Shown: piece by piece, positions 7,741 through 15,591 of the stretch
Numbering within the stretch: the stretch's first letter is position 1
Layout: every line of letters begins with the position of its first letter
Source: a virus
IMG/VR virus record: IMGVR_UViG_3300043803_000919
Span: 1-25,827 of that record
Reading direction: 5' to 3' (one strand)
DNA length: 25,827 bases
The notes under the pieces: generated by a model
Database searches by the model: none
What the model saw: only the letters and a program-made list of their open reading frames with translations
Told to the model about the DNA's origin: nothing
Program-made: the position numbers and the translations under genes

Positions 7741-10017
7741 CTACCGCTTGCGGCGAGTGGGCGGACCCCAGGTGTTGTTGTTGGACGGCGACCTATATGC
7801 CCCGCCTATCCTCGCCCCACCTGTTGCCACTGGGTCGGTGTACGGATCGTACAGACGCTGCCCCGTCACCGGATCTCGTCGCTCTCCTGGCCGTGTAGTG
7901 TCGCTGCCGATTACTCCTGTTCCCCGCGGATCGGTGTACCCATCGTAGATGCGGAACCCGCCAGACTCTCGCCAGCCTGGGCCGCTGGAGCCTGGAGAAG
8001 CCCGGAGCGGCTTGGGCGTGTCATCGTCTTCAGTTTTTGACGTGCCACGCTTCGTCCCAGAAGTGCGTGTCGGAATTGGCGATGCCCGGCCAGGTGCAAA
8101 CGTCTCCCGGACGGCGCCCTCCTCGTCTAGTTCGATAAGCCCCTGGCTGCGCAGGAACTCTATTGTGGAGGGCTGGTCTGTTGGGGCCGCACGCTCGGCC
8201 AGCTTCTTCTGGTCGAACAGTGACCGCAGCTCGGCATCTGAGTACGCACGCGGACCGCGGGGGCCGACGGTGTCATAGCTAGGAATCTTTCTCATCGGCT
8301 CTGGTCCTAGCCGCTCTATGGCCCTGTTGAAGGCATCCACGTAGCCGGCGCCTCCACGCATGTCCTGGGCCATCATCTGCATAAGCGATTGTTCTCTTGC
8401 GGCTTTGGCTGCGTCACTGGCATTGCCTTCTGTTAGGTGCCGCCAGGAATTGGCGAAGTTAGCCCGGTCCTCCGGACTAGCGTTCGCGATGTACTGCCGG
8501 AACTCCTGGTCATCCTGCGCAGTCATTTGCTGGCCCGGAGGGATCGGTTGCGCTGCACCGGGACGTGGCAGGCCGGGGCCGCCGGAGCCCGGAACAGGCA
8601 GCCACCCCTCGGACCTGCTACCCTCGTTCACCTTTTGCCACTTCATCCCCTCCGGCAGCGGCTGAGTCGGGTTGTTTTGCCACGGCAGGCTGTAGTTGAC
8701 TCCAGGGATCGGCTGGGCAGCCCCTGGAGTTTGCATTCCAGCACCGCCTAGCCCACGCTCATTTAGGTACTGCCGCTGTAGTGCTTGCTCCCGGAGACGC
8801 TCGCCTTCCGGACCACGGTAGTCGGCGGTGATCCTTATTGTTTGCCGCCACTGCTGATATCCGGGGTCTTGCGATAGATCGACTTGGGAGAGTTGCTGGC
8901 TTGGAGGGATAGGCTGTGCTGCGCCTGGAGGTGGTAGGCCGGGTCCTGGCTGGTCCCTGTCGTCAATCATGTCGCCGTCTCGGTCACGGAAATCCTGTGT
9001 TCGCATCGAACCAGGAGGTGCGTTAATTGACCCGCCGTAGCCTGGGGCAAATGAGCTGGGCTGACCTCTTTCGGCCAGTTTGCCACCAAGCTGGTAAACT
9101 CCGTTTGGCCCGCCCTGGCCCGGCTGTTGGGCCGCCAATCTTGCTAGGTTTTCTTGCTCGGCGGCGCCCTCCGGAGTATTGCGCAGCCACCACTCGTAAT
9201 GTAGCTGTTCGTCTCTTCGGAGTTCGTCGGCTTTTACAGTTAGTTGCTGTTTATCTTGCGGTGTAACGTAAACTGTTCGCTGTGACAGCGAGCCCTCATT
9301 CAATACATGCGGAACGAGCCCCCGGGCGGGTTTGTCTGACATGGCGGGCGTCCCGGCAGGGCGATAGCCTTCTGGCATTACAGGAGAGAAGGCCGTTGGC
9401 GGGTGCATCGGCGGAGACGCAGGCTGCTGCGGGCTTCGGAAAGCGGGCCAGTACTCCCCGTTTGGGCCAATTGGGAGGTCGGTCAACGGCTGACCGTATG
9501 GCAGGCCAGTGCCGGGGTTGATTGGACGCTGCACAGAAAACGCCGGCTGTGTCGCGTACATCGGCGGCGCCGACTGCTGCCCTAGTTGGGAGAGAAGCTG
9601 GTCCTGGAACCCTTGTGGCGGAGTGAATCCGTACTGGCCGAACATGCCCATCAGAGCATCCACGTTGCCAGTGGCAAACGGATTGCCTTGATAGCGACCT
9701 TCCTTGATGTTGTCGGCGGCCTGGCCCCATGTCGCCCCAAGTTCAACTGGCTCCGGACGCCGGCCACCCATGACGCCCTGGTTGTACTGGGCCTGGTTCT
9801 GGAGGAACTGCTGGACGAATGCGTCCTGCTGGTTCTGGTACGCCTGAAGGCTTGGCATGGAGCCGAACGGCGTCTGTACGCCCTGCTGCCTCTGAAACGC
9901 GCTCATGTTCAGCGGCGCGGATTGCGGTTGCGCGTCATAGCCGGGCGTGTTTGGACGCTCGCCCTTGCGGGACGTGAAACCCATGAATGGGTTGGACTGA
10001 TTGCTACGTGTATCCAT
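7741..10017 (-). CDS. Large Pro/Gln/Gly-rich repeat protein, putative virion protein
   Basis: A 758-residue protein with long disordered, Pro/Gln/Gly-rich stretches separated by short helical segments. The octamer PGAAQPIP occurs three times (about 364-371, 431-438, 486-493). A calcium-site-like DRDGDMIDDRD lies just before the first copy. Two YDxYTDP units lie in the last 80 residues, and the tail is basic (PTRRKR). No enzyme motif is seen. I start at ATG 10015-10017 because AGGAG lies 5 nt upstream; the frame is open further but only over the neighbour's end. It sits between the capsid module and packaging genes, so a minor head, internal or ejection protein is likely. Related in style to the next gene upstream. 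Confidence 0.7.
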   Translation of the reverse strand: MDTRSNQSNPFMGFTSRKGERPNTPGYDAQPQSAPLNMSAFQRQQGVQTPFGSMPSLQAYQNQQDAFVQQFLQNQAQYNQGVMGGRRPEPVELGATWGQAADNIKEGRYQGNPFATGNVDALMGMFGQYGFTPPQGFQDQLLSQLGQQSAPPMYATQPAFSVQRPINPGTGLPYGQPLTDLPIGPNGEYWPAFRSPQQPASPPMHPPTAFSPVMPEGYRPAGTPAMSDKPARGLVPHVLNEGSLSQRTVYVTPQDKQQLTVKADELRRDEQLHYEWWLRNTPEGAAEQENLARLAAQQPGQGGPNGVYQLGGKLAERGQPSSFAPGYGGSINAPPGSMRTQDFRDRDGDMIDDRDQPGPGLPPPGAAQPIPPSQQLSQVDLSQDPGYQQWRQTIRITADYRGPEGERLREQALQRQYLNERGLGGAGMQTPGAAQPIPGVNYSLPWQNNPTQPLPEGMKWQKVNEGSRSEGWLPVPGSGGPGLPRPGAAQPIPPGQQMTAQDDQEFRQYIANASPEDRANFANSWRHLTEGNASDAAKAAREQSLMQMMAQDMRGGAGYVDAFNRAIERLGPEPMRKIPSYDTVGPRGPRAYSDAELRSLFDQKKLAERAAPTDQPSTIEFLRSQGLIELDEEGAVRETFAPGRASPIPTRTSGTKRGTSKTEDDDTPKPLRASPGSSGPGWRESGGFRIYDGYTDPRGTGVIGSDTTRPGERRDPVTGQRLYDPYTDPVATGGARIGGAYRSPSNNNTWGPPTRRKR

Positions 10018-10025
10018 GACCACTC

Positions 10026-11132
10026 CTACCGTGCGTAGATCGGCTGCGGTGCGACGCCAATACCACCGCCGCCCCAACCGATAATGCGTTTTGATCCGTC
10101 AGGGTTGTAGTTGCGATGCCAACTTTGGGCCTGCATCGCATTGGGCCCCCAGAAGTCTGCAAACGTCACGCCGCCTGGGAACGGGTTGTATCCCGGTTGG
10201 TTTTGCGGAAGGCTGGCCAATCGCTGACGCTCTGCTTCGGCCGACGAATCGATTTGCTGCATGCGTTGGCTGAATTGTGACCGCATATTATCTGGTAGTG
10301 CAGAAGACACTGACTGCCTAGCAGATGCCGCATCTGATGCGTAGCCGTTCATAACCAACCGATCAGCTGCTGATTGGGCCACGTCCATCAGGTTCTCGCC
10401 AGGCCCGGCTCGTCGCAGCATGTTCCTGGCTGTATTCCCAGCCCAGTCACGCTGCTGAGATCCGGCTGGCGTACTTGCCCACTGCTGGGCTGCGGCATCT
10501 ACGCGCTGCTGGTAGCCACTGTCGCCCGTCGATGACTGATACGGAGTCCCCGCGCTGGCGGGAGGAATTAGCTGGGCCCGTCCCATGGTCGGCATCGGAC
10601 CGCCGGTCTGCGGCCCCATGACGCTGTCATATGTGGGGAACGGGCCGCCCGTCGGAGGGTTGACATAGTTGCTGGAACCCTGGCCGCTCATCCAGTCGTC
10701 ATAGGTTGGGAATGGACCGCCGGTCTGAGGCTGGGATGGTGGAGTAGATGGCTGCGTCACGCCAGGAGAAGTTGGCGTCGGTCCGCCGGTTTGTGGCTGG
10801 CCTCGCATCCAATCGTCATAGGTTGGTATTTGGCCGCCCTGCTGCGATGACGTACCGCCACCGGAAGACTGAATTGGCTGGGCCTGACCCATGGTCGGCA
10901 TTGGTCCGCCGGTCTGAGGCTGGCCACCGTAGGCAGGCATGCTCGCCGGCTGCGGGCGTGGAGTGGCTGGCCGGCTGCTGGGGGCCGGCTGCGACTGCTG
11001 GTTGTAGATGTTGAACGTCGGTGCCTGCTTGGCCTGGCGCACCTGATTGCCGTAGGGGTCCATCTGCCCCTGGGCCCGCAGTTGATTCTGGCGACCACGT
11101 GATCCAAAACCGGCATGCCCAAACGCGCTCAT
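10026..11132 (-). CDS. Low-complexity TGGP-repeat protein, putative virion protein
   Basis: A 368-residue protein. Residues 1-190 are Pro/Gln/Gly/Ser-rich and disordered, with recurring TGGPxPT units (about 74, 115, 137, 161, 176). Several are extended as PTYDDWM (103-109, 142-148) or PTYDSVM. From about 195 to 310 the protein is helical (YQQRVDAAAQQWAS, then DNMRSQFSQRMQQIDSS). The C-terminus is Gly-rich (IIGWGGGGIGV). The start ATG overlaps the stop of the 50-residue gene as ATGA, and it ends 8 nt before the 758-residue gene. Two AQPI/AQLI elements echo the PGAAQPIP repeats of that neighbour, so the two products may act together in the particle. No catalytic motif and no named family. Confidence 0.7.
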   Translation of the reverse strand: MSAFGHAGFGSRGRQNQLRAQGQMDPYGNQVRQAKQAPTFNIYNQQSQPAPSSRPATPRPQPASMPAYGGQPQTGGPMPTMGQAQPIQSSGGGTSSQQGGQIPTYDDWMRGQPQTGGPTPTSPGVTQPSTPPSQPQTGGPFPTYDDWMSGQGSSNYVNPPTGGPFPTYDSVMGPQTGGPMPTMGRAQLIPPASAGTPYQSSTGDSGYQQRVDAAAQQWASTPAGSQQRDWAGNTARNMLRRAGPGENLMDVAQSAADRLVMNGYASDAASARQSVSSALPDNMRSQFSQRMQQIDSSAEAERQRLASLPQNQPGYNPFPGGVTFADFWGPNAMQAQSWHRNYNPDGSKRIIGWGGGGIGVAPQPIYAR

Positions 11133-11281
11133 CGCTCGCCCTGCTTGTTGGTCATGGAATCAGTGCCCACGCCATACCCATGGAGCATCCTGAGCCGCTC
11201 GGCATCCATCTGGGGCTCCGCCTGTCGCACCTCATTGATGAGCTGCCGGAGGTAGTCCAGGTTGGGTATGGCTGCGTCCAT
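11129..11281 (-). CDS. 50-residue protein immediately after the capsid terminator
   Basis: A short frame reading MDAAIPNLDYLRQLINEVR and ending GVGTDSMTNKQGER. It is overlapped by the next gene's start (ATGA at 11129-11132). The first 35 residues form a likely amphipathic helix. The start follows the U-tract side of the intrinsic terminator at once, and there is no clear Shine-Dalgarno, so translation may be low or depend on readthrough. The 4-nt overlap with the 368-residue gene is the best support. No function can be given. Confidence 0.5.
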   Translation of the reverse strand: MDAAIPNLDYLRQLINEVRQAEPQMDAERLRMLHGYGVGTDSMTNKQGER

Positions 11282-11285
11282 CTAC

Positions 11286-11324
11286 AGAAAAAGCCTCTGA
11301 CCCAGTCGCCCAGGTCAGAGGCTT
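11286..11324 (-). terminator. Intrinsic terminator downstream of the decoration-like gene
   Basis: AAGCCTCTGACC (11291-11302) and GGTCAGAGGCTT (11313-11324) form a perfect 12-bp stem with a 10-nt loop. On the minus strand the stem runs straight into a U-rich tract (CTTTTTCTG). It lies about 30 nt after the stop of the decoration-like gene, so it would cap the highly expressed capsid transcript while allowing partial readthrough into the rest of the late operon. Confidence 0.85.
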
Positions 11325-11353
11325 CCCCCTAGCCCCAGAAGGGCGTGAACGGT

Positions 11354-11944
11354 TCAGACCCCGCAGTTGACGATCGCCAGCACCGCGGAGCCGGTCGTTG
11401 CACCGGCAGAGCAGGCGATACCGATCACACCCAGGCCGTTGTTTCCAGCAGCCGTGGTCGCCGCACCAACGCCGCTCGGCGTCACGCGGCCAGCCGTGGT
11501 CGCACCGGCCGTCGCAGCGGTGATCGCCGCGAGCCGGTCGCCCACCGCCACCTCAGTACCGGAGAGAGCGTGAGCCACCTCGGTCGGACCGGAGACGGTC
11601 ACCCAGAACACGTCGTTGGACGCCACCCCGGAAGCCGGGAGGAACTCGTCAACGACGCCGACACGCTCCTCATTGGTGACGGCCGAATAGCCGTCCACCT
11701 CGGAGAACACCGCCGTGCCGGCCGTGCCCACCCGGAACCGCACCACCCGCTTCGGCAGCAGGGCGCCACCGGAGCTGTTGCGGACGGCGATGCAGGTCTT
11801 CAGCCGGTTGCTGCGGATCGCACCCGTCGAAGGGTTCACGTCGGGAAACTGCTTCACGCAGCCCACCCAACCCGTACCATCGGCAGTGGACGACACGCCC
11901 AGGGTCTGGCCAAGAGCGAACGGCGGATCGATCGTCAGAGACAT
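11354..11944 (-). CDS. Putative head decoration/stabilisation protein
   Basis: A 196-residue Ala/Val/Gly/Thr-rich, beta-dominated protein directly downstream of the major capsid gene and before a strong terminator, the classic place of a capsid decoration or cement protein. The C-terminal part (EVAVGDRLAAITAA, then GRVTPSG and GVIGIACSAGATTGSAVLAIV) resembles DUF2190-like and other phage head-decoration proteins: small beta proteins that bind the outside of the head. I place the start at ATG 11942-11944 because AGGAG lies 8 nt upstream; a GTG three codons earlier would touch that site. Family assignment is by pattern only. It could also be a head fibre base. Confidence 0.6.
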   Translation of the reverse strand: MSLTIDPPFALGQTLGVSSTADGTGWVGCVKQFPDVNPSTGAIRSNRLKTCIAVRNSSGGALLPKRVVRFRVGTAGTAVFSEVDGYSAVTNEERVGVVDEFLPASGVASNDVFWVTVSGPTEVAHALSGTEVAVGDRLAAITAATAGATTAGRVTPSGVGAATTAAGNNGLGVIGIACSAGATTGSAVLAIVNCGV

Positions 11945-11963
11945 GCGACTCACTCCTAACGGG

Positions 11964-13076
11964 TCAGGCGTAGTTCTTGAACTTGATGAACGACCTGGGC
12001 GACTTGAACTTCATGTTGCCCAGCGTGGAGACACAGTAGCGATACGATTGGGTGACCTCGTCGTAGAACGGCCCCTCGCTGTTATACATCTGCGACTCCA
12101 TGTTCAGGAGTTCGATGTTGCCGATGGCGAGGCCGTATCCGGTGTCCGCCGGGACCGCGTACTCCGTGCCCACTTCCACGCCGTCGATTTCGACGGTGTT
12201 GAAGCCGAACGACCGCAGGCCGTTCTCGCGGGAGACGATGACGCGCTCCTTGGAGTCCTGCTTGTTGAGGAAGTCGATGTAGAGCTTCCGGTCCAGGACC
12301 ACCAGATCGATGGCGTCTTCCTTGGTGTCGTTCCGCTTGGCGTAATGCAAGCCGGCCCGGATCGCCTTCACACAGTTCTCCGCCCAGGTGGCAGAGCTGC
12401 CGCCCCAGAACGTGGACGTGTAGTTCACCAGGATGGGCGAGTAGAAATCGTACTCGCTGTCCGCCTTGCCGCCCGGCCACGTGCCGGTCAGCTGCGAGCC
12501 GCCGTAGTAACCCAGCTGGGTGTTGAGCCCGGCGTAGGTATCCGACGGGTAGGCAAACGGGTCCGCAGCATTGGCCGAACGCTGGGTGCCATCGGTCACG
12601 TGGAGCGTGCCGTTGTTGCCGAAGAACGACTCCAGGCCGTGATACCGAAGCTCGTTGCCGCTGGCATTGCCGTCATTCCAGACCTCCTGCGAGAGGTACT
12701 GTTCGATGGAGGTGAGGAGACGGCTGGCCATCTTGCCGGCCACGTTGACCAGGGCGCTGGTGCCTCGGTTCTCCAGAAGCTCCTTGCGGTAGATCATGTC
12801 CGTGGCCTGATAGCCCCGGTACTCAAGCTCCGCTTTCTTCCACAAATTCTGGCGGCTGAAGGAGCGAGGAGTCTCGCCGTTGTTGCCCTGCGGCTGATGC
12901 AGCCTATAGGACACCTCCCAGTCGAAACCCCTTCCGGCCATGTTCATCCGGATGTTGCCGCGACTTTCGATGGCAGCGAACACCATGTACTTGCGGAGGG
13001 AGGCAATCTCCTCCTCACGCAGGTGGTTGACGATCGTCGTTGCAATCGACCGGGCGAAATCAGTGGACGAAGGCAT
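11964..13076 (-). CDS. Major capsid protein
   Basis: A 370-residue protein between the scaffold and the decoration-like gene. It has a helical N-terminal arm (MPSSTDFARSIATTIVNHLR), a central region rich in aromatic and Gly residues, and a C-terminal segment (DLVVLDRKLYIDFLNKQDSK, RSFGFNTVEIDGVEV, RYCVSTLGNMKFKSPRSF) in the order seen in phage HK97-fold capsid proteins: adjacent-subunit contact helix, then P-domain strands ending near the C-terminus. No protease cleavage or crosslinking residues can be assigned. GGGAG lies 10 nt before the ATG. The strong downstream terminator and position after the scaffold support this as the abundant head subunit. Confidence 0.78.
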   Translation of the reverse strand: MPSSTDFARSIATTIVNHLREEEIASLRKYMVFAAIESRGNIRMNMAGRGFDWEVSYRLHQPQGNNGETPRSFSRQNLWKKAELEYRGYQATDMIYRKELLENRGTSALVNVAGKMASRLLTSIEQYLSQEVWNDGNASGNELRYHGLESFFGNNGTLHVTDGTQRSANAADPFAYPSDTYAGLNTQLGYYGGSQLTGTWPGGKADSEYDFYSPILVNYTSTFWGGSSATWAENCVKAIRAGLHYAKRNDTKEDAIDLVVLDRKLYIDFLNKQDSKERVIVSRENGLRSFGFNTVEIDGVEVGTEYAVPADTGYGLAIGNIELLNMESQMYNSEGPFYDEVTQSYRYCVSTLGNMKFKSPRSFIKFKNYA

Positions 13077-13090
13077 CGCTTAGTAACTCC

Positions 13091-14113
13091 CTAGATGGAC
13101 CCGTCTTTGACCAGCTGCGCCCGTAGACGCTCCTCAAAGCTCATCTTCGACTGCGGAACCCGCGGCTCCGTAGCCCCGCCGCTCCTGCTCGGCGCGCGTG
13201 TCGCACGCTGTCGCAGGAACTGCATGTTCGATTGGGCCTGCGGCTCCACCGGAGGCGGCTCCGGCTGGGGCGGAGGCGCCTGCGGCGTGGCGAACATCTG
13301 CTGCACCTGCTGATAGCGGAGATTCAGCAGATCACGCTCCAGCATGCTGGTTGCGTACTGCCATCTCCCTTCAGCCGTGGCGATGCCCGCCTGCGCGGCC
13401 TGTGCGATGTAGCCCCGGATGGCCTGACCCTCTGGGGTCACCTGTCCGTTGCCGTCGTACAGCCAGTCGGAGTTCTGCTGCTCCAACGACTGCACGTAGT
13501 TTTGTGCGGTGTATTGACCCAGCTGCTGCTGAACCAGCTCCTGGGCCTTCTGCTGGGCGATCGATTCGATGAAGGGCTTCAGGGTCCCTTCAGGATCGGT
13601 GACGAACTTCTTGGCGAAGTTGGCCGTGTACGCCTGGTACGCCCTGATCTGAGCCTGGGCGTCGATCGGTGCATCCTGGGCGATGACCTCGCGGCCGGTC
13701 TCAGGATCCCGGACGATGTACTGACGCCATTCGTCCTTCACCTGCGGAGGGTCCCACCACTTGGGCTGGGCGGGAGCCTGCTGCTGGGTGGCCTTCTGCT
13801 GGGCCTGCCACTGCCGGTACTGCTCGGCGTTCTGCATGTACTCCAGGGTCGCCGGCATCATGGACTGATACTGGCGGAGCTGGCCCTGGGCGTCGCGGTA
13901 GCCCTGCATCGACTGATACAGGGTGCGAGCGATCGTTACGTCATCGGCTCCGTTGAACTCCGGCAGCTGCTTGAAAGCGTCATAGACGCTCCCGGCCGGC
14001 TGGGCCGATGCTTGCGTGGGCTGCGAGTTGTCAAAGGACTGCTGCGGTGCCGCACTCTGCGGCGCCGACTCCGGAGCTTGCGACTCCGGCGACGGCATTG
14101 CGTCGTCGCTCAT
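13091..14113 (-). CDS. Capsid scaffolding protein
   Basis: A 340-residue hydrophilic protein directly upstream of the major capsid gene. The first 40 residues are Pro/Ser/Gln-rich. The middle is strongly helical and Gln-rich (QYRQWQAQQKATQQQ, QQKAQELVQQQLGQYT). A Pro-rich linker (PPPQPEPPPVEPQ) follows, then a short basic C-terminal helix (MSFEERLRAQLVKDG). A disordered Gln-rich body with a basic C-terminal helix is how scaffold proteins look; that helix docks onto the coat subunit and the scaffold leaves before packaging. The start ATG is preceded by GGAAAGAG, which can pair with a sequence 25 nt upstream (see hairpin). No protease domain is fused to it. Confidence 0.72.
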   Translation of the reverse strand: MSDDAMPSPESQAPESAPQSAAPQQSFDNSQPTQASAQPAGSVYDAFKQLPEFNGADDVTIARTLYQSMQGYRDAQGQLRQYQSMMPATLEYMQNAEQYRQWQAQQKATQQQAPAQPKWWDPPQVKDEWRQYIVRDPETGREVIAQDAPIDAQAQIRAYQAYTANFAKKFVTDPEGTLKPFIESIAQQKAQELVQQQLGQYTAQNYVQSLEQQNSDWLYDGNGQVTPEGQAIRGYIAQAAQAGIATAEGRWQYATSMLERDLLNLRYQQVQQMFATPQAPPPQPEPPPVEPQAQSNMQFLRQRATRAPSRSGGATEPRVPQSKMSFEERLRAQLVKDGSI

Positions 14114-14154
14114 CTCTTTCCTTTCAGGTGGCCAGGGGGTGCCTGTGGAAAGAG
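14114..14154 (-). promoter_or_regulatory. Inverted repeat covering the scaffold ribosome-binding site
   Basis: On the minus strand CTCTTTCC and GGAAAGAG (plus 14147-14154 and 14114-14121) form a perfect 8-bp stem, stacked on a 4-bp CAGG/CCTG stem inside. The 3' arm is the purine-rich Shine-Dalgarno and ends against the ATG at 14113. It could throttle scaffold translation relative to coat. The pairing is direct observation; the role is inferred. The rest of the 14155-14188 spacer shows nothing else clear. Confidence 0.5.
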
Positions 14155-14188
14155 TGCCCGTGGTCTGCGGATCGCAAACCGATTTTGC

Positions 14189-15127
14189 CTATGGCGACGT
14201 GTACTGCCGCAGCAGCTCGGAGGTGATCGCCTGTTTTTGCCGCTGTTGAGCGCCGTCCGGGGCGAGCATGCTGCCCGCTGCGAACGGGGCTACAAACGCT
14301 GCGCCACCGCCAACGTCTTCGGCAAAAGCCCGTGGCAACTGCCGGATTGCCTTGCCGGCGTAAGGCACAAACGGATCCGTGGCCGTACCCAGGACGAGCC
14401 CGCCAAGGACGTGCGTCCATGGTGAGGCATCAGGGAACGCCCGTTGCAGCAAGTCCGTTTCGTCTACGGTCGTCAGCTCTGGTGGAGGCCGATAGTCTTC
14501 GCGGCTCACGTCGTAGAGGGGCCGTGCACGCTCCGCGGCAAGGTAGTCGTCGTAAGCCCGCAAATGCGCTGGCCGGCGGCCGACATAAGCCGTGAGTGGG
14601 TAAGTCAGGCCATCCACTGCGTTGGAGAATTGCGCAGCCGCTTCTGGGCTTTGGGCAGGCTCGCCCATGGCGGTAAGGACCTGATCGGTTGCCATCTGGC
14701 CAGCGCTCATCAGTGCCTGGAAAGGAGCCATGACAGCACCCGTGCGTGACGCACCGGACCATGGCGGAGCCATGCCTGCGGAAAATGTGTCGGACCGGAG
14801 CTGGGACGTGTCCATCCCAGACCACCCCAGGCGGCCCTTCACGTCCTGCCTGAGATCGGTTGGAACTCCCCGGAGGGCCTCTTCAACTCCGTCGATGATG
14901 TTGGCACGCCGCTGGTCACGCTGCCACATCCCTTGTGGCTTGACGTACTGGGGCGACCAAGAGTTCAGGAAGTCGGTGCGGTACGGATACTGCTCGGCTA
15001 TCGCAGCCGCCGTTGGGCGAGGATGCTCCGGCAATGAGGCATTGGCGGCCTCGTCCCGCAGCTCGCGGATGCGGGCTGCAATCCGCATCGCCTCTTGCAG
15101 GACCATTCCATCACGGCCCGGCTCCAT
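14189..15127 (-). CDS. Hypothetical, possible internal virion protein
   Basis: A 312-residue protein upstream of the scaffold. The N-terminus is helical and charged (MRIAARIRELRDEAANAS). The middle holds YRTDFLNSWSPQYVKPQGM and a DQRRANIIDGVEEALRG helix. The C-terminal third has two hydrophobic, Gly/Ala-rich segments (HVLGGLVLGTATDPFVPYAG and GGGAAFVAPFAAGSMLAP), which could insert in a membrane or form glycine-rich helices. Its start overlaps the stop of the 154-residue gene by one base (TGATG). Membrane-active segments in a structural operon would fit an ejection protein, but no family is recognised and this is only a suggestion. Confidence 0.6.
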   Translation of the reverse strand: MEPGRDGMVLQEAMRIAARIRELRDEAANASLPEHPRPTAAAIAEQYPYRTDFLNSWSPQYVKPQGMWQRDQRRANIIDGVEEALRGVPTDLRQDVKGRLGWSGMDTSQLRSDTFSAGMAPPWSGASRTGAVMAPFQALMSAGQMATDQVLTAMGEPAQSPEAAAQFSNAVDGLTYPLTAYVGRRPAHLRAYDDYLAAERARPLYDVSREDYRPPPELTTVDETDLLQRAFPDASPWTHVLGGLVLGTATDPFVPYAGKAIRQLPRAFAEDVGGGAAFVAPFAAGSMLAPDGAQQRQKQAITSELLRQYTSP

Positions 15128-15591
15128 CAGCCCACCTGCCTGGCAGTGCCAGTGAGATCAATCAGCAACGGACTCATGGGAGAGGAGAGTTCCTGAGCCT
15201 GGCGGGCCATGCGGACTCGCTCCAGCATGGACTGAGCCCGGATCTGTTCGATGTCCTTCTCATGCTCCATGCGACGAATCTCCCGGAGCTGGGAGACGCG
15301 GGACTTCATCTCGTCACCGATGGCGTCGTTTACGTCGTCCGCGGCCTTGGCCAGGACGCCTGCCTGAACGTCAGGTGTAATGACAGGGACAGGAAGACCG
15401 ACCTGCGGAATGTTGAACGCGGCGCGGGGTCTCGCCTGCTGGTTGGCCTGGTTGTTGGCTGGGCGACGTTGCTGACCCACGGGAGCCAAGGGATTGGCCG
15501 GGATCTCGTCCCGCTTTTCCTTGGGCTGATCGCCAAACTGCTCGGCAAAGCCTCTGCGGATCGACTCCTCCAGAATCGCATTCAGGTCCAT
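15127..15591 (-). CDS. Hypothetical protein with C-terminal helical region
   Basis: A 154-residue protein. Residues 1-25 form an acidic amphipathic helix (LNAILEESIRRGFAEQFG). Residues 30-75 are Pro/Gln/Asn-rich and probably disordered. Residues 78-140 form a long helix or coiled coil (VLAKAADDVNDAIGDEMKSR, REIRRMEHEKDIEQIRAQSM). It overlaps the 135-residue gene by one base (TAATG) and the 312-residue gene by one base. The architecture would suit a minor structural or scaffold-accessory protein. No named family. Confidence 0.65.
   Translation of the reverse strand: MDLNAILEESIRRGFAEQFGDQPKEKRDEIPANPLAPVGQQRRPANNQANQQARPRAAFNIPQVGLPVPVITPDVQAGVLAKAADDVNDAIGDEMKSRVSQLREIRRMEHEKDIEQIRAQSMLERVRMARQAQELSSPMSPLLIDLTGTARQVG

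Noticed and set aside
11715-13094. Long plus-strand open frame of 459 codons opposite the capsid gene
   Set aside because: It is antisense to the capsid and decoration-like genes, which have good start sites and protein-like composition. The antisense product is rich in Arg, Val and His, as expected from a GC-rich shadow frame.
13232-14425. Plus-strand open frame of 397 codons opposite the scaffold
   Set aside because: It is Leu/Arg-rich with no recognisable motif and lies antisense to the Gln-rich scaffold gene.
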